Of a DNA stretch of 64,000 nt, positions 23,720 to 34,700 are shown one piece after another. Made by a program: the position numbers and the translations under genes. Numbering within the stretch: the stretch's first letter is position 1; every line of letters starts with the position of its first letter. The notes beneath the pieces were generated by a model. That model worked only from the letters and a program-made list of their open reading frames with translations, ran no database searches and was not told the origin of the DNA. Location of the stretch: the NCBI GenBank assembly GCA_008360955.1, contig LUCM01009405.1, positions 52,762-116,761 on the forward strand, in the 5' to 3' direction. Source of the DNA: Fasciolopsis buskii. Its lineage: Eukaryota > Platyhelminthes > Trematoda > Plagiorchiida > Fasciolidae.

Positions 23720-25960
23720 TTGTTACTTCGCAGAGCCATATAAAAAGAACGACGGAAAGTGAAAGACCAACTGCAAAATAAATTGAACTATACAGAAAAG
23801 AGAAGAACTTGAATGCAAGGACGCCGCTAGCAGAAAACACTGAGCCATACCACTCATTGTCTCTGGCCATCGCTTGGGGGGATTTCTAGGACCAAAACCT
23901 GGTGGTCCAATTGCAACCAGTCCACTGGTTAAAGTTTCCATATTTGTTTGTCATACCATGGACTGGCTACCTCGAACCACCCTCCGACTATTACCTGCAT
24001 CGAAGAACAGCGTACAACGAGGCAGTCGTTCAGTATATACGCGCACAATACATCCAGGTAATCAAACTTCTTTAGATGAAGCACTTCTTCCAGAATGAAC
24101 CCCAGAGACCAGTGACAGAGGTATAACCTCCAAGTTACTCACAGAATTCTCCCACTATATTCAACCAATGCTACCAAGACAATGGTAATCAAGCACAAAA
24201 GTCTTCGCATGTCTTCTGTTTTCAGCTGCCATGCTTAGGAGCCGTACAGCGATATAGACCTCACTGTTGTGTACTAGACCTTTGGATCAACAGCGGATGT
24301 TACGCCGACGTCAGAGACGCCTCAAGTTGGTGAATGCCAGCCGAGCCTTCTGTGTACGTGAAGACAATTCATCCGATATACGACCTCCGGGTGAGATGCA
24401 ATTACCCAAATAATTAAATCTAACTACCTCATCCAGTTGTTCTCCTGCTAGAACGAAGTTTGGCTTCGAGCCAATCTAATTATTTAACACCATTTTATAC
24501 TTGGAAGGTGCAAAATACATTCCAAAGATAAGTACACTATTGTTCAGACGATCGAAAAAAAGTTACAACCTGCTTAGGTTTTCACTCCGTAGCACACCGT
24601 TGTCCGCATATTGCAAGCTAGACATGTTCCAGCCTGAGCAAATATCAATACCACTATTCCTACATGAGGATGGGATTATCGCCATGACTCAATTAAAAAG
24701 TTGGAAAGGAAAAGTAAAGGGGGTAAAAAAAAAGACGAACACCACTTCTTGTAGTGGACTCGGGTGAAAGATCGCTGTAAGCAAGAACTCAGTTTTGGAT
24801 GTTCGAATACAAGGAGTGGATAAATAAAATTCCCTGGCACATCTTTTAATGGCAGGTATCACAACAGAATTGCACGATCGACTGAGTCGAATGCCATTTT
24901 CAGATCGAGGAAACGAGAATTGAAGGTTTACAAAACTTGTGCCTACGCTTTAAGACTTGTCAAAAAGTGAAGATATGGTTAATACAACCGCGACCAGTAT
25001 GGAAACCCGATTGATTTTCAAGCATATACCTTTGGTGAGCACTAGATAGTCGGTGGGGGGTAATTCTTGCGAGCAGTTTGGATACGATGCCTACCAAACT
25101 AACTCTGCTGTGGTTTTCACATGAGGATCTATCACTTGTCTTGCAAATCGATGCAATTACCAATTCACACCAGGTTGATCCCAGAAATTTTGTTACCCCC
25201 GATGTTAACACTTCGCCAATGTCCGTGAAGAAGAAAGAAGACAGCCCATGTGGTCCGGCAACCTTGTGGTTTTCAGAAAACTTATTTCCGTGATCCCCTC
25301 CATTCTGGATGGAGGATTGGTATTTGTCTGGATTAGTTCACTTGCAGGCAAGCGAAACGTCCACTACAGCGGTGGGTCAACTAAACTGCTCCGTCCAAAA
25401 GGCCGAGGCGGCTATGGGGTATGCTTTGAGCGTTATAAAGAAATGCTAGAGCCCTTACCCTTGAGAACGACAGCGGTAAGTTCATCAAAAAACTCGTTCT
25501 TATGCGTGTCAACGCTGCAGTCTATTAGAATACATGCCGACATGAACAATAAAGTGCGCTAAACACAGTTATTCTTCCGAAATCCTGCAGTCTTAGGACA
25601 CATTAATCGGAATCTGATCTCAAAGAGGCCGCTTTAGCCTTGCTGCACAAGACTACACCGCGTTGACCTCCACCTCGAGCTGCTTTATCTTTTGAGGTGC
25701 GCAGGAAAAATCTTGATGAGGTGTAAGCAGCAGTTAGTTGAATTACGCTACTCCGATCCCGCATTCGCATTTCACTGGTGAAGTAGACATCAACCACCAA
25801 CGATTCCATTGCCAGTGCTAAACGCCTGCTGACCAGTCTGCATGAGAATCCGCACATTAAAGGAGGCGAGATTAATAGACTGACGGGGCCTGAGAAAATG
25901 TAAGCTACCAGAATGGAAACTATTCTACGATGACCTCCTGCAGACATCGAGGATGCTAAC
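23720..25960 (-). mobile_element. RTE-like LINE relic, most complete copy (EN + RT)
   Basis: An APE-type endonuclease opens on the minus strand: ALAMESLVVDVYFTSEMRMR, then SSVIQLTAAYTSSRFFL and DKAARGGGQRGV, at 25840-25650. DCSVDTHKNEFFDELTAV follows near 25525-25470. The RT begins WCELVIASICKTSDRSSCEN and includes ENQSGFHTGRGC (25180-24970). Post-RT blocks are FVLAGEQLDEVVRFNYLG (about 24460-24400), KARLAFTNLRRL and, near the 3' end, METLTSGL with GPRNPPKRWPETMSGMA (23941-23830). Stops, frameshifts and loss of the EN-RT linker and YADD section show it is dead. The 151-aa open frame at 25603-26058 is its EN domain. Confidence 0.88.
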
Positions 25961-27194
25961 AGTGGCAGCATTATGACCAACCAAAGGAGGCAAACAAGAA
26001 TGGTTGAAAACAGAAGGCAAGTGGAATAATGGAGAGTAAACTTTGAGCAGTAGCACACTTATCATCCCCTACCCTGTTCAATGCAGTGGGCAGCGCAGTC
26101 CTGATTATCCTGCGCAACGGCCGATGCAGTATGGGGTTACTTGTAATTATGCAAACCATGGAAGGTAAGCAGATACTGTTGGAGAGTCTGCTAAGCTGGA
26201 TAATGATTAAGGTTCTAGCAAGAACTCGTCCGCAGTGCAGCAGAGATTAGCTGTGTGAAAAGCCATCCCCTTGAATCAGTTATTTTTCCACTTATTTCTT
26301 CAGATTGAGTTGGCAGCTCAAAGTAACCCCAAACCCGGAGAACTAGCAGCCCTCTACCCATTGACCTGCCAGCAATGACTGAGCCTTCGACTTGAGACAA
26401 CCTATCCTGTATAGCTCGTTCGATCACGGAGATGCACAAACCGTCACACTACATCGGAACAGTCGCATCATGAGGAAACTAACAAAACCTCTGGAGAATA
26501 TTTGAGAAAACAAGAAAATATCTAAAAACTGATATGCTAAGCTGATTTGCAGCTGAAGTGATGAATATTGACACAAGTTTGATATGTAAGACACGCAAAC
26601 TGCTCGCGGGTATTGCCTTATGAGGGCTATCAGGTGCTCGCAAACAACACGTGAGAATCAGGCATTTGCGACCCCAGCCACCACTTCCATAGGCCCACTG
26701 TTTTTCTTGATCTGAAATCACCATTCAACTCAGTCTGCCGTTCAGTTCTGTGGCGTCTCATCTTACTAAGTAGTGATTCAGAGAAGTCCGTTCCTCCGTT
26801 AATTGCTCTTTGTAAAAATCCGAGGTTGAATTGATGTTTATCGTGCTTTTTTACCCAGTTCATTACAAGAAGTGATGTTCGTCAGTGTCGTCGTATTCCG
26901 CCCCATGTTTACAACTTTGTAACACAGGTAGGTATGAAGATTGGGTTACCCGGTGTGAAGAATAGTGGCACCGATGCTTGCTCAGACGGAAAATAGTTTC
27001 ATTTGGAATATAATAACGGTATTGTGCGTCCCGGTGTAATTTGCAAGTAGTTCGCCATCATTGCAAAGCCCTGCTATACGTCTGCACTGGCTCAAGGCTG
27101 AATCTTGTTCTTGGAGAGGAGTTGGACGAAGTAGATAGCCTTTTTATTTGGATGGCTACCACTCACCTCTCACCTGGTGGTTTTACATCGGATG

Positions 27195-27450
27195 AAGTAT
27201 CACCGCGTAGAGGTGGTCAAGTGAGTTACATGTTACCAAACGAGGTTCGAATCCCAGATCTGCGTGCACCTCAGTGATAGAAGGCAACTCTGTCGCCCGG
27301 CTCATTATCACACCTGATATAATGAAATCTTATGTGGTTCTATGACACTCCAAGTTTCAGGGGCACGGTTACCGGTCCCCTCCCCACTAGTGGGCTCTAG
27401 TGGCTATGGGACACGTCCCTTCCCTCAATTCATGCTTCAAGCATGAGATA
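27195..27450 (+). mobile_element. tRNA-derived SINE, plus-strand copy
   Basis: TGGTCAAGTGAG (27213-27224) fits an A box and GGTTCGAATCC (27244-27254) is a perfect B box. The body continues through CCAAGTTTCAGGGGCACGG and CTCTAGTGGCTATGGGAC. It is homologous to the copies at 5.6 kb (minus) and 16.1 kb (plus). A poly-A-like AGATAAAAAAC lies at the 3' edge. Confidence 0.75.
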
Positions 27451-27479
27451 AAAAACAACCGAAGTATGTATTTCCCGAA

Positions 27480-28200
27480 GTGCATAATCGTATCCCGGGT
27501 TGCGTAACTGATCGATCTCCCATACACTCTCGGGAAGTTGCATTTCAGACCAATGAAAAACGTTCTTGCTCAGCACGTACTATGTGCAGACAAGAAACTA
27601 CCGAAAATCCGGACCAGTTCATGCCAAAGATGGAATCACTGATCGAGGACTATGATTCCAGAACAGTAACAGCAGAGGAAAATTCAGAAGCCATTAGAGA
27701 TGTGTTTACCTCAGGGCTTCAGTCATCGATACGTCAGTGTTTACTAGAAAATCTTTCGCTTTACCTGTAATCGGCGTTTAAGGAAGCATAATCTTTCTAA
27801 TTGGTTTAATTTCAGTCAGCCGAACAGACCAGAAACTGTTTATACTACGTTTAAATCCAATTTGTCTGAATCGGGGCCGGCAACCTGAATTTGTAATTCT
27901 ACAATCAAGAACAGCCAATTCTGTAGCCATTAGTTTGGGCACTATCAAGTGTTTCATCTGTGCGCTCGGTAGACATACAAGGTGGCTGTCTTGAGTGTGA
28001 CGAGCTCTGAAAAAGGTGCGATAAGCAGAGTCAAAACCAGGTTTACCGGCCCACTGAAAACACCGCGTCATCAGTCCAGAACCGCCTTTGGTCAATAACT
28101 CTCGCTGCGGCACCCAGCAGCCTCTCCCATGTCGCACCTAACGTCCCCATCAACAACGTTCCGCTGAAGGCTCTGGCTGACAAGTCCAAGTCACCAACCG
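27480..28200 (+). mobile_element. Ty3/gypsy-type gag and protease-start relic
   Basis: The 96-aa open frame at 27480-27770 has a retrotransposon gag signature (ENPDQFMPKMESL, then IRDVFTSGLQSSIRQCLLEN). After frameshifts, KCFICALGRHTRW (about 27950-27990) resembles the first half of a CCHC zinc knuckle. NVPINNVPLKALADKS (about 28145-28195) resembles the N-terminal side of a retropepsin, with the expected DTG motif altered to DKS. The layout resembles fluke CsRn1-like elements (recalled knowledge, not searched). Penelope-like sequence begins about 130 bp downstream, with no RT or integrase in between. Confidence 0.65.
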
Positions 28201-28329
28201 TATATATAATGATTCACAAGTGAGAATGTAGGCCCCCAGGTTGGATTTTGAAAAGAAAATTTGAAGGCATACACTGAGTTGTGAAGTGTTCACTGTGACA
28301 TTTCGATCCAGACTACGACCCTTTATCAA

Positions 28330-29335
28330 ACTAAATGAAGACCATCAAAGCCCTTCGGTCTTATCCATGGATCAGTTACGTGGACGAAATATTTGCATTC
28401 GAAAAATTAAAGTTGGGCGAGTTCCACACGGACCTAAACATATTAGTGTCCGAGATCGAATCCACAAGGAAAGAAGGATGCGAGACGACACTGCCGTTCT
28501 TAGACATCCTGATTATGAAACAAGCAGACGGCAACATAGAAACGACAATCCACTGAAAGCCGACAACTAACTGTATACTGAATTAAAACACCAATCACCC
28601 AAAATGTCACCTAAGGAGCTGCGTGTGCACCCTATTCCAGTGACCCAGCACACACTGCAGCACAACAGAACTATGGAAAACGGATACCCAAAGGGCTTTA
28701 TCAACTCTTGCATTCCAAGCAGCAAGAAAGTGAAAGAGAACAACAAAAACATCACTCTACCATACATACGGAAAACATCAGAGGTTACAGAGCGTATGCT
28801 AAAGCCACTGGGTGTTTGAATCTCTCCTGAACCCATCGACATACTGCGATTCGCCTTATGCAATGCCAAAAACCGCGCAGATCATCACGATAGTCCATGC
28901 CATACCATGTATGCAGTGTGACAAGGAGTACCTAGATAAGAAAAGTAAGCTAATTCGCAACCGTCCAAAGGAACACGAACTAGCCCTAAAACGGGCTGAT
29001 CCATGATCCCAGAATTGGAACCATTGCGAACAGACAGGTCACGAGGTTAAGATCGACAATGCAAAAGTGATTGCTTGAATAAGAAAACTTTTGGTTCTCG
29101 ACGCGCCTCATTGGACCAACTTGCTCAATCGACATGTACAAATCGACAAACACTGCATTACCCGGGCAAAACAAAGCGACGCCAGTGCCACACAACGGAG
29201 TAAACGGACAGACGCACAACACAGCCGACCTAGTCACATACTGATTCACTTGTGTTTGATGACGAGTCCTAGTCTGGATCGAAACGTCACAACAAACAAA
29301 ACAACTGTTGTACACATCACATTTTTCGTTCAATA
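28330..29335 (+). mobile_element. Penelope-like element relic, plus strand
   Basis: The frame at 28335-28556 reads WISYVDEIFAFEKLKL, then LPFLDILIMKQADGNIETTI. This is the Penelope-type RT C block (YVDD changed to YVDE) followed by the LPFLDV...G..ET.. region. Frameshifted blocks follow: TNHPKCHLRSCV; IRNRPKEHELALKRADP (28955-29003), from a GIY-YIG domain; and APHWTNLLNRHVQID (29102-29146), matching the EAWH...INRHVDLD end. The 5' part of the RT is missing. Confidence 0.85.
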
Positions 29336-29639
29336 AATATAAAAATATACATATATCAAGTTAGGGAATGATGATCTTTCTCATAGCTCAGGCTCAACAG
29401 GATGGTTTTGTTTTGTTCGCTGAGCTGAACAATTTGATTGCAAACATTTTACCACCAACCGAGCCGACATCGCCAGTGCTATGATATTGTGGCAAGCGTC
29501 TGGTTACTGTCGTCCGCCTAAATGGATTACCTAGTCTTTTGGTCGGTGTTGATTGGCTGCTCTCGGTGAAGTGGCAGGGTAGAGATGTTGCCCAGTTGCT
29601 CTGTTCACTTTTGTCTACTGTTGACACGTTGGGGGCTGA

Positions 29640-30600
29640 ATCAGCGTCCGTTTCGACTGGCTTGTGCTGACTGGTCCTTCGATCGGACCAATAGTTATAC
29701 GTGGTCTAGATCGACGTGTCTGTCTATCGATCCTTCCGATGAATGCCAAGCTTCGAGAAATTCCCTTGAACGGTTTGTTCCACCCTAGGCGACAATCCTC
29801 ATGTTTTCGAAGTTCAACTTGTGACGTTCCCGGTCTTCGCGAAGTGAAATTAGGGAGAGTGGACAGTGGCTTTTTGTTGCTACTTGGTGCTCATGGATCC
29901 GTGCGTGTCTCGAGCTTCCTTCCAGTTAGTCCCATGTTCTGGTTTTCGCAGTCTTTGCAGTCGGATTGATAGACGACGTTGGTTCTTTGGTCCTAGATAG
30001 AATCTTTCCTAGGGTTCTTGTTGTTTTGTGCGCTACTTCAATTCCATGGGGCTTGATTAACCTTGTTGTCATTTCAGAGATATGCTCGATGTACTACAAG
30101 ACGATTCGTGCTTTGGTCTGTTTGGCGATCATCCCTCTGTACTGTTTATTTCGCTGGTGCTTCGCCTGATGAGGCTCCGTGTTTACCCGTTACGCAGAAA
30201 TAGCTGAAACAGATGTTATTCTTGTTTCCTTCGCTCCGCACGGCTGCGGTGGGATTGTGTTCTTTTGAAGTGTCTTGATGCAGCTTCTCTTTTTGTACCT
30301 TGGGTGGTTGCTTTCAAATTGTGGGATCTGATCTGTGTGCCTGTTTTTGCGATGTGCGGATAATTCCAATGTGTCAGTATTTGTCCGTGTGACGAGCACG
30401 TCTAAAATCGGCAGAATAATGTCGTGTTCTGTGAACATAGTGAACTTGACTTTCTTAAAAACTCGATTGATGACAGCGAAAATTCGTTGTAGTCCAGATA
30501 TTTTAAGGATTACAAACTTTTCAACATAGCACAGCCACAGTTTGGGTTTGATGTCCGGCAGGATGGTCTTTTTCAGTTTCTGCATCGCTGCCTCTTTAAT
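29640..30600 (-). mobile_element. Penelope-like element relic, minus strand
   Basis: On the minus strand an RT part reads EAAMQKLKKTILPDIKPKLW, then CYVEKFVILK, then ILPILDVLVTRTNTDTLELS and SNHPRYKKRSCIKTL (30590-30270). After a gap the GIY-YIG endonuclease reads NVVYQSDCKDCENQNMGLTG with RKLETRTHEHQ (about 29970-29880), then FLEAWHSSDGSIDRHVDLD (about 29755-29700). RT followed by GIY-YIG is diagnostic of endonuclease-bearing Penelope-like elements. It faces the plus-strand copy tail to tail, about 300 bp apart. Confidence 0.88.
29890..29920 (+). repeat. Inverted repeat arm inside the GIY-YIG region
   Basis: A 31-nt segment beginning CTCATGGATCCGTGCG recurs in inverted orientation at 30613-30643 with one mismatch. 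Here it is antisense to the GRKLETRTHE coding part of the minus-strand Penelope-like element. Confidence 0.8.
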
Positions 30601-30612
30601 GACAAACCGGAA

Positions 30613-30643
30613 AGGAAGCTCGAGACGCGCACGGATCCATGAG
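30613..30643 (-). repeat. Second inverted repeat arm, extra GIY-YIG fragment
   Basis: Inverted copy of 29890-29920. Read on the plus strand this piece codes RKLETR-like residues in one frame. It is therefore a short opposite-strand fragment of the same GIY-YIG domain joined to the RT part of the minus-strand element. Confidence 0.7.
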
Positions 30644-30662
30644 GGATGCCAAGAGGGGAAGT

Positions 30663-30720
30663 TGACCGGCAGTAGGAGGATTCGAACCCGCGACCTTATC
30701 TGTTTGGACACCACCGGTCA
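30663..30720 (-). mobile_element. tRNA-like segment with perfect B box and 7-bp end stem
   Basis: On the minus strand a 58-nt unit starts TGACCGG and ends CCGGTCA, pairing perfectly over 7 bp like an acceptor stem. It contains GGTTCGAATCC (30678-30688 on the plus strand), a perfect pol III B box. It is too short for a complete tRNA (no full D arm). It could be a SINE head or a truncated tRNA-derived module attached to the Penelope-like element. Confidence 0.5.
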
Positions 30721-31040
30721 GAGATGTTCCTACATCTACACAGATCTTCTGACTAATACCTTAAAATTTCTACTACATTGCTAAGTAGTGCTGCGAGGTA
30801 GCAGCAAAAAAACAGCACAAAATCTGAATGAGCGATCTGTTTTTCTATTCGAAATAAATCGTATTCCAGAAAAGCGATAATGGTGGTTCGAACGTACGGA
30901 GGTTGTCATTGTTCTCAGAAATTGTGAATAAGTTAGAAGCTGGTGCAGAATAATATCATATAAATGCAGTTCAGAGAATCCCACCGCAAAATGACACAGA
31001 ACAGACAGCAAATAGTTAAACTCAAACGAAAAAGTGGTGC

Positions 31041-31046
31041 ACTCAC
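31041..31046 (-). other. Splice donor of exon A
   Basis: Minus-strand AAA|GTGAGT. The exon ends at 31047 after two bases of a split codon. Reading through gives AAG TGA, a stop two codons into the unspliced frame. Confidence 0.9.
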
Positions 31047-31696
31047 TTTGAGAAAACGTCACAGCAGTAGTTTCTTTTAAGTCTTGGAAAGGCGACGCGC
31101 AATCCAGACATTAACGGCGAGTGAAGTACCACGGCAGCTACACGGTGCAGAGTCGCTAGATGCACGGTGGGAACAGTTCCAATGCTCTGACCATAGAGGA
31201 CAATTTTATCTAAGGGGACTGCAAACTTCGTCCTAAGAACATCCAACGCACTCTCTGCGTCTGCGTACAAGTTTTTCTCCAACGGCCTTCCAGAGGACGC
31301 ACCATATCCAGAGTAGTCGTAGCACATCATGTTGACGTTCAATTTCGTGCCAAGTTCGTGCATGAAGTTCACCATCAACCCCAAGTCTACAGCGTTCCCG
31401 TGGCTCAGAAGAAATGTCAGCTTGGTATGTGGATTGATTCTCATATACAAAATGGCAATGGTATTCCCCTTTCGCGTTTTTGCCTTCGTAACTTCTATAT
31501 TATCCGGTAAGAAGTGAATAAATGAATCCTTCAGAAACGAAGCAAATGCAAATGAATACTGGCCATCATTTTCCGCTGAGGGAGAAATTTGGTAGCTGGC
31601 AGGTGGCGGCATAAATGCCAATTTCGCCGCGATTTTTGATGGGACCGGGGGGCAACACAACAACTGACAAATACTGTTACATGTTAAATCATTCAT
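31047..31696 (-). CDS. ABHD17: ABHD17-like depalmitoylase, first coding exon A
   Basis: This exon encodes residues 1-216 plus two bases of an ABHD17-family serine hydrolase. Known members remove S-palmitate from membrane proteins and sit on membranes through a palmitoylated Cys-rich N-terminus. The N-terminus here is MNDLTCNSICQLLCCPPVPS followed by KIAAKLAFMPP, closely matching the family's conserved start, with Cys at 6, 10, 14 and 15. The oxyanion region SHGNAVDLG is at 98-106, YDYSGYGASSGRP at 126-138, and the nucleophile elbow YGQSIGT with predicted Ser171 at 168-174. HSPLMSGLRVAF and YCCDVFS close the exon. The ATG at 31694-31696 is chosen because it aligns with the family start. Catalytic Asp and His are absent and must come from exon B or C. 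A transcript ending inside the following intron would give a 217-aa protein without a triad. Confidence 0.97.
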
Positions 31697-31764
31697 CGTC
31701 AGGCGAAACCGAGCCTACACCCCTTACCCGGCCAGGTGTAGCGCATCGATCGGTGGTTTGGTAA

Positions 31765-31787
31765 CTGCGTTGCAGGAAAGAAAGTTC
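31765..31787 (-). promoter_or_regulatory. Candidate 5'-UTR splice or trans-splice acceptor
   Basis: On the minus strand a pyrimidine-rich ACTTTCTTTCCTGC leads to AACGCAG 68 nt before the start codon (AG at 31766-31765). It could accept an upstream 5'-UTR exon or a flatworm spliced leader. It cannot be decided from sequence alone. Confidence 0.4.
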
Positions 31788-34700
31788 AATGAACTTAAGG
31801 CTTTAAACTACGGTTTTGTTGCGTTAGTTTGGTTTTTCGTGGGTCCTAGGCTTCACTTCAGAGCGGTCAACTTTTTACAGCGTTTTGCCCGCCGGTACTT
31901 GCAGTGCTAAAATGGAGTAAATGTATCATGTGACGTCAGGACATGTCAGACCAGGCCTTCGAGTCCCGCCGCATTACAACCCCATTGTACTTTTTCTGAG
32001 CTTCGAAACGGAGGTTGCAATTTTAGAAGGCAAACCGGACAGCCTTCGAAGTAGCAGTGATCACCGGGACTCGGGCTGTAACTGGAACACAGTATAAACA
32101 CACCGGGAATAGACAGAATTGCAAATAGCTGCCCCGTGTCATGCGATGCTAAGGGGCAATGCTACGCTTACGCTATCACGGCCTTAGAATTGGCGTTCGG
32201 AGTGGGAAGGACGAAGCTAAGGTGAGTGACAGGGGATGGAAGTGGTAGACGGAATGTGCTGGGATATTTGCGAATTTATCCCGGGACAGCCGGAAATATT
32301 AGCGGCCACGCCCCGTCCAAACTGATCTTAAACTGGACAACCGTGGGGGATGTGACGACAACCTCTTGAAGTTTTTTCCAACCCTTAGGTGTCCTGTGCG
32401 ATAAGAAATTAGTTGCATCGCTTTTCAGGGCTCGAGTTTTCTCTAGTTTTAAAGCCTTTCTTCTTCCGCCTTGATCATTCTTCGGAGTGGGCAGAAGCAC
32501 AAGGGTTATCGACAGCACCTCAGCAACCTGAAGGCCTGCATTAGAGCACCCTAGAAACCTGCGTCGCTTCATAGGGCACCGTTCTGGCGGTTAGGCCCTA
32601 TACTTGCAGGAAAGCCTCCATAGATGGGGATTGTATCAGCTGAAACCCTCTGGACGTTTCCGAGGGTGACCTGACACTTGAATGGAGTGGGTGCTCGATC
32701 GGTTAATTCACGTCCAAGATGCCTTTTAACAATGGCTGTGAAGAAGAGGAAAACTACCCTGGGTTCGCATGGGCCCATCTTTCCCTATAGCATCTTTGTG
32801 TTGCTGCTTACTGGGCTGGGGCACTAAGTATCTCACCCGCTTATCCCTCTGTTGACCCTGGGTAGTACCCATGGTAATGAATCCACCTAAATGCATCTCT
32901 GCAGATAACAGCTGTCCGCATTTGGCTGCAATGGGTGGAAGTTCCGGACGCTGGGTTCAGTTGTGCAGAATAGTAGGATCCCCTTGCAATACATCCTTCA
33001 CAGGATCTTCTGAAATTTTGGCATCGTCCGTGAGAAGGAAGCATAGGTGACTGAGCTCTGATGGTGAATCGTTTACGAAAATTACTAATAGGAAAGAAAT
33101 TACGACCTAACGTCAGGGCACACTATCGTGTGCAAAGTTCTGGTGGGATGTTCGCCCAACTGCTTTAGGTAATCGCATGCACATTCCGTGATTGGCACTA
33201 TTATTTTCAGCCACCGTAACTCCTTCGGACCTTTGTGGTTGACTGAATAAGTCGCCTTCTGAAAGTGTGGGAGGCCTGTCCTCAAACATCCCTTTTTTCG
33301 ACTCCCGAAATAATGCCGGCCAAGGATGATAGCAAATTTGCTAGTCAGCATCAGACAAAGGTGGGTCATACTGCTGAGTTCTCATAGGCCATCCATGCAG
33401 ATCTGCTTAGATGTCGCATGGCGAATGATTTTCTGCAAGGGCAGCAAACTAGCTGCTCTATAGCTTTGCCCCCCTGGGGCCCTTTCAATGACTCAGCACA
33501 ACCTCGGCTAGCCGTTGGACGACGGATATTTTCCCCAGCTCCAAAGGCATCTAAAACAGATCAGTTAGCGGCGGAAAAATGACGCTGGTTACTGGAAGCA
33601 GAAGGGCCGCGTGTATGCCTTCCGGCTGCTTCGCCTCACCCCTATTTGGCTCTGCATATCTGCGACTAAATCGTGTACATGAATGGTCACGACGGCCTTT
33701 CTGGTACCCACCTTGGTGAATCTATTATGCTAACCTTGCGGTCCCGCACTTGGACCTTCATAAGGTTGTTCGGCAGAACTCCTCCCTTTTTGTGCAGATA
33801 CAATAGAGTGCTCTTCTACTCCCTGTCCAAGCTTCCCAAGGGTACTCTCATTCCCCCTTGGCTGCCCACCGTTGAGTTACTCCTTGAGGTACCGTTTTGC
33901 TATTTTGGCCGCTAAAAGTTCGAATGGAAGTCTGTATTTCTTTTCAGGCCCGATGGCCCATTTATAGGGCCTACTGCATTTTTATTACCTGGGGCGCCCT
34001 CGAGTGGTTTAAAGTGGACTCCGGGCAGCCAGCTGCCTGGGCTTTCTCGGGAAGAGCGCTCTGCTACCGCAGTGATCGACCCCGATGCTGAACCGCTCAA
34101 GTGGGGTGCAGTCTTCTTTTATCAAGGTCAAGGTCATCTTTATGCTGCCTCATGTTTCACTTGCTTCTTTGGTTCTGAACCTCTAGTTTAGCTTCCCTCC
34201 CTTGATTTCCTTATCAATTTTCTGAAGCGAACATCGCTGCTCTCCGGGTGGCCTGTCAGCTCGGCAGTCCTGTGCTCGCTGTACCTCACGGTTTCAAGGA
34301 ATCGAACGCCTCTCATCTAAGACGATCGATGGTCTATCCATCTGGCGTTTTGGTTGGCAAGTTGGCTCAGCTTCTTTCGGGGCAGGAGCTTAGGTGGCTG
34401 CTTCCAGAATCCCGGGTAACTTGCCCAACCAGCATCTAAGTCCACTCAAAGTACATTGTTTTCACCTTCGGTGAGAGTGTTGGTCCCCGAATCTGCCGCT
34501 TAATTCCCGTAATCGATAAACCTGCTATCCTTCTTACTCAGTGGAAGATGGACACCGGTAGGCAAAGAAAGGTGACCCTTCTCTCTAGAGTGAATACCCC
34601 CGCGCTAATCGCCGAAATACATTGAGAGGTGAGAACGTCCCCTCTAATCATGGGACCCTACTCCCATTCGTCCGTCCTGCCTGACCCATCCGGACACACC

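Larger units (their letters stand above)
12227..31046 (-). other. ABHD17: Giant intron between exon A and exon B
   Basis: The intron is 18.8 kb, bounded by GTGAGT and CGACAG on the minus strand. For the exon C isoform the intron would extend to 959 (30.1 kb). The first in-frame bases after the donor read AAG TGA, so an unspliced message stops at once. Parts without a listed element (12.25-13.15, 14.7-16.0, 16.2-17.8, 25.96-27.19 kb) show only short open frames with no recognisable domain. Confidence 0.85.
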
